From Todiramphus chloris collaris (taxonomy: Eukaryota > Chordata > Aves > Coraciiformes > Alcedinidae): a DNA stretch of 64,000 nucleotides. The DNA is taken from the NCBI GenBank assembly GCA_025345505.1, contig JANVCC010010406.1:14287562-14351561 (forward strand). Direction: 5' to 3'. Of the stretch, positions 61,885-64,000 are shown in pieces (the stretch's first letter is position 1; each line of letters opens with the position of its first letter). The translations under genes and the position numbers were made by a program. The notes below the pieces were generated by a model. That model was not told the origin of the DNA. It saw only the letters and a program-made list of their open reading frames with translations, and did not search any database.

Positions 61885-63570
61885 TGACCAAGACTCAGGA
61901 AAAGGCTGAGGTGCTGAATGCCTCCTTTGCCTCAGTCTTTAATAGCAAGACCAGTTCTTCGAGTGCCCAGCCCCCTGAGTTGGAAGATGGGGATGAGGTG
62001 TAGAATGAAGCCTCTGTAATCCAAGGGGAAATGGTCAATGACTCACTGCATTGCTAAGACACACAGAAGACTATGGGTCAGGATGGGATCCACACAAGGG
62101 TACTGCAGGAGCTGGTGGAAGTGCTCACCAAGTCACTTTCCATCATTTATCAGCAGTTCTGGATAACTAGGGAGATCCCAGTTGACTGGAGGCTAGCAAA
62201 GGTGACACCCATCTACAAGAAAGGCCAGAAGGGGGATCTAAGGATCAGTATGACTTTAGTACCAGGGAAGGGTATGAAGCAGATCATCTTGAATGACATC
62301 ATGTGGCACACACAGGACAATTGAGGTGATCAGGTCCAGTAAGCATAGGTTTACGAATGACTAACCTGATCTCCTTCTATGACAAGACAACCCATCATCA
62401 GTGGATGAGGGAAAGGCTGTGGATGTTGTTTACCTGGACTTCAGTAAAGCCTTTATCACCATTTTCCACAGCGTTCTCCTGAAGAAACTGGCTGCTCATG
62501 GCTTGGATGGGCGTACTCTTCGATGGGTAAAAAACTGGCTGTATGGACAAACCCAGACAGTGGTGGTAAATGAAGCTGAATCCAGTTGGTGATTTATCAC
62601 AAGTGGTGTTCCCTGAGGCTCAGTAGTGGGGCCACTTCCATTTAATATCTTTATCAGTGATCTGGAGGAGGGGATCAAGGGCACCCTTTGCAAGTTTGCA
62701 GATGACACCAAGTTGGATGGGTGTGTTGATCTGCTTGAGGGTAGGGAGGGTCTACAGAGGGATCTGGACAGGCTGGATCAGTGGTCTGAGGCCAACAGTG
62801 TGAGCACCATCAAGGTTAAGTGCTGGGTCCTGCACTTGGGTCACAACAACCTCAGACAATGCTACAGGCTTGGGGAAGAGTGGCTGGAAAGCTGCTGGGC
62901 AGAAAGGACCTGGGGGTATTGGTTGACAGCCATCTGAATATGAGCCAGCAGTGTGCCCAGGTGTCCAAGAAAGCCAACAGCATCCTGGCCTGTGGACAGA
63001 AATAGTGTGGACAGTAGAAAAAGGGAAGTGATTGTCCCTTTGTACTTGGCACTGGTGACGGCACACATCAAATACTGGGGTCAGTTTTGGGTCCCTCACT
63101 ACAAGAAGGACAATATGGTGTTATAGCATGTCCAAATGTGCAATGAAGGTGGTGAAGGGTCTAGACAATAAGTCTTATGAGGAGCATCTGAGGGAGATTG
63201 AGTTGTTTAGCTTGGAGAAAAGGGGCCTGAAGGGAGACCTTATCACTCTCTCTACAACTCCCTGAGAGGAGGTTGTAGTGAGGTGGGTGTTGGTCCTTTC
63301 TCCCAAGGAACAAGCAACAAGACAAGAAGAAATAGCATCAAGTTGCAGCAGGGGAGGTTAGGAAAAATTTCTTCACTGAAAGGGTTGTCAAGAATTGGAA
63401 CAGGCTGCCCAGGTAAGTGGTGGAGTCACCGTCACTGAGGGTTTTTAAAAGATGTGTAGATGCGGTTCTGAGGGACAGGGTTTAGTGGTGTGCTTGGCAG
63501 TGATGGATTAAGGGTTGGACTGGATGGTCTTCAAGGTCTTTCCCAATCAAAATGATTCTACCATTCTATG
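61885..63570 (+). mobile_element. CR1 LINE, 5'-truncated, decayed ORF2
   Basis: Runs from the end of the endonuclease/linker through RT to the 3' octamer end (GATTCTACCATTCTATG). Recognisable: GQDGIHTRVLQELVEV, VDVVYLDFSKAF (motif A), [14 protein letters not shown] and CKFADDTK (catalytic box intact). Several stops and frameshifts break the frame. Confidence 0.92.
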
Positions 63571-64000
63571 AACCCTCCTCTCAAAAGAAACATTGCTACA
63601 TATTTCATCTTTAATAAGGCAGAGTTGTTATCTATTCTGTTCCTACCCTACCAAGTAAAAATGTTTATGTTGCGAACTCTTACTGTCACAACTTTGCTGT
63701 CTTTTATAACTCCCCTTACCTAACGGAAAAAACAGTCAGCTCTGCATACAGGATACCATTCTTAGGCACACTTGCTGCATTACCTGCAGCAACTATAATG
63801 CGTTTGCCTTTGCTCTCTTTGTCAAGTTTAAATAAGGTTAGTTAAGTCAGACACCCTGGTTTTCTCTCCCAACATGTTTACACTGGAATAGCCACACTGA
63901 CTTCATGGGAGTTAAGTGACACATTTCTGCTAAATTCAGTTGATGGACAATTCCAGTTTTCATCTTCTCTTCCTATTCTCATATTTGGGCAAAAAAGTAA
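63571..64000. other. Non-coding DNA to window end
   Basis: No gene or repeat recognised. Confidence 0.6.

Noticed and set aside
1..64000. tRNA, rRNA, CRISPR, prokaryotic operons or a multi-gene novel system
   Set aside because: None seen. The window is vertebrate nuclear DNA with one gene and many retroelements.

Overview
This window is avian nuclear DNA. It carries many CR1 LINE copies with the bird-type 3' end (ATTCTATG octamer repeats), solo LTRs of an ERVL-like family, degenerate ERVL pol sequence and long AT-rich non-coding stretches. It holds no operons, Shine-Dalgarno sites or CRISPR arrays. One intact host protein-coding gene is visible, and it is the main result.

Main result: between about 16.8 and 31.6 kb on the + strand, six exons with consensus GT/AG borders join in a single open frame with matching splice phases (1-1-1-0-0) and a final stop. 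They encode an IL-1-family cytokine that I identify as interleukin-33 (IL33). The first recognised exon carries the M-x-L-R-S-G nucleosome-acidic-patch motif that marks mammalian IL-33, followed by a basic stretch. The next five exons encode a beta-trefoil domain, and the last exon aligns well with the C-terminus of human IL-33 (FF-[IV]-[ML]-H, V-x-F-x-C). Human IL33 lies on 9p24, a region known to be homologous to the avian Z chromosome, so the window is probably Z-linked (inference). The 5' non-coding or first coding exon was not found.

Layout: 1-305, a GGAT-type satellite with a 39-bp higher-order unit. 306-15100, non-coding DNA with an ERVL-like solo LTR that itself contains a second, ERVK-like LTR (7.8-9.0 kb). 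15.1-15.7 kb, a CR1 3' end. 16.8-31.6 kb, IL33, with a CR1 fragment in its second intron and an ERVL remnant plus an unidentified antisense ORF in its last intron. 31.6-43.9 kb, AT-rich non-coding DNA with one unidentified antisense ORF pair. 43.9-48.1 kb, a nearly full-length minus-strand CR1 with ORF1 (SGNH esterase) and ORF2 (endonuclease and reverse transcriptase), broken by only a few lesions. 49.4-51.7 kb, a three-level nest: CR1, interrupted by a 1.2-kb LTR-like element, interrupted by an 808-bp solo LTR. 54.0-55.8, 60.3-60.8 and 61.9-63.6 kb, decayed CR1 copies. 59.3-59.9 kb, a third solo LTR of the same family. 60,890-60,989, a 100-N assembly gap.

All identifications come from reading the sequence and from remembered family features. 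No database search was run.
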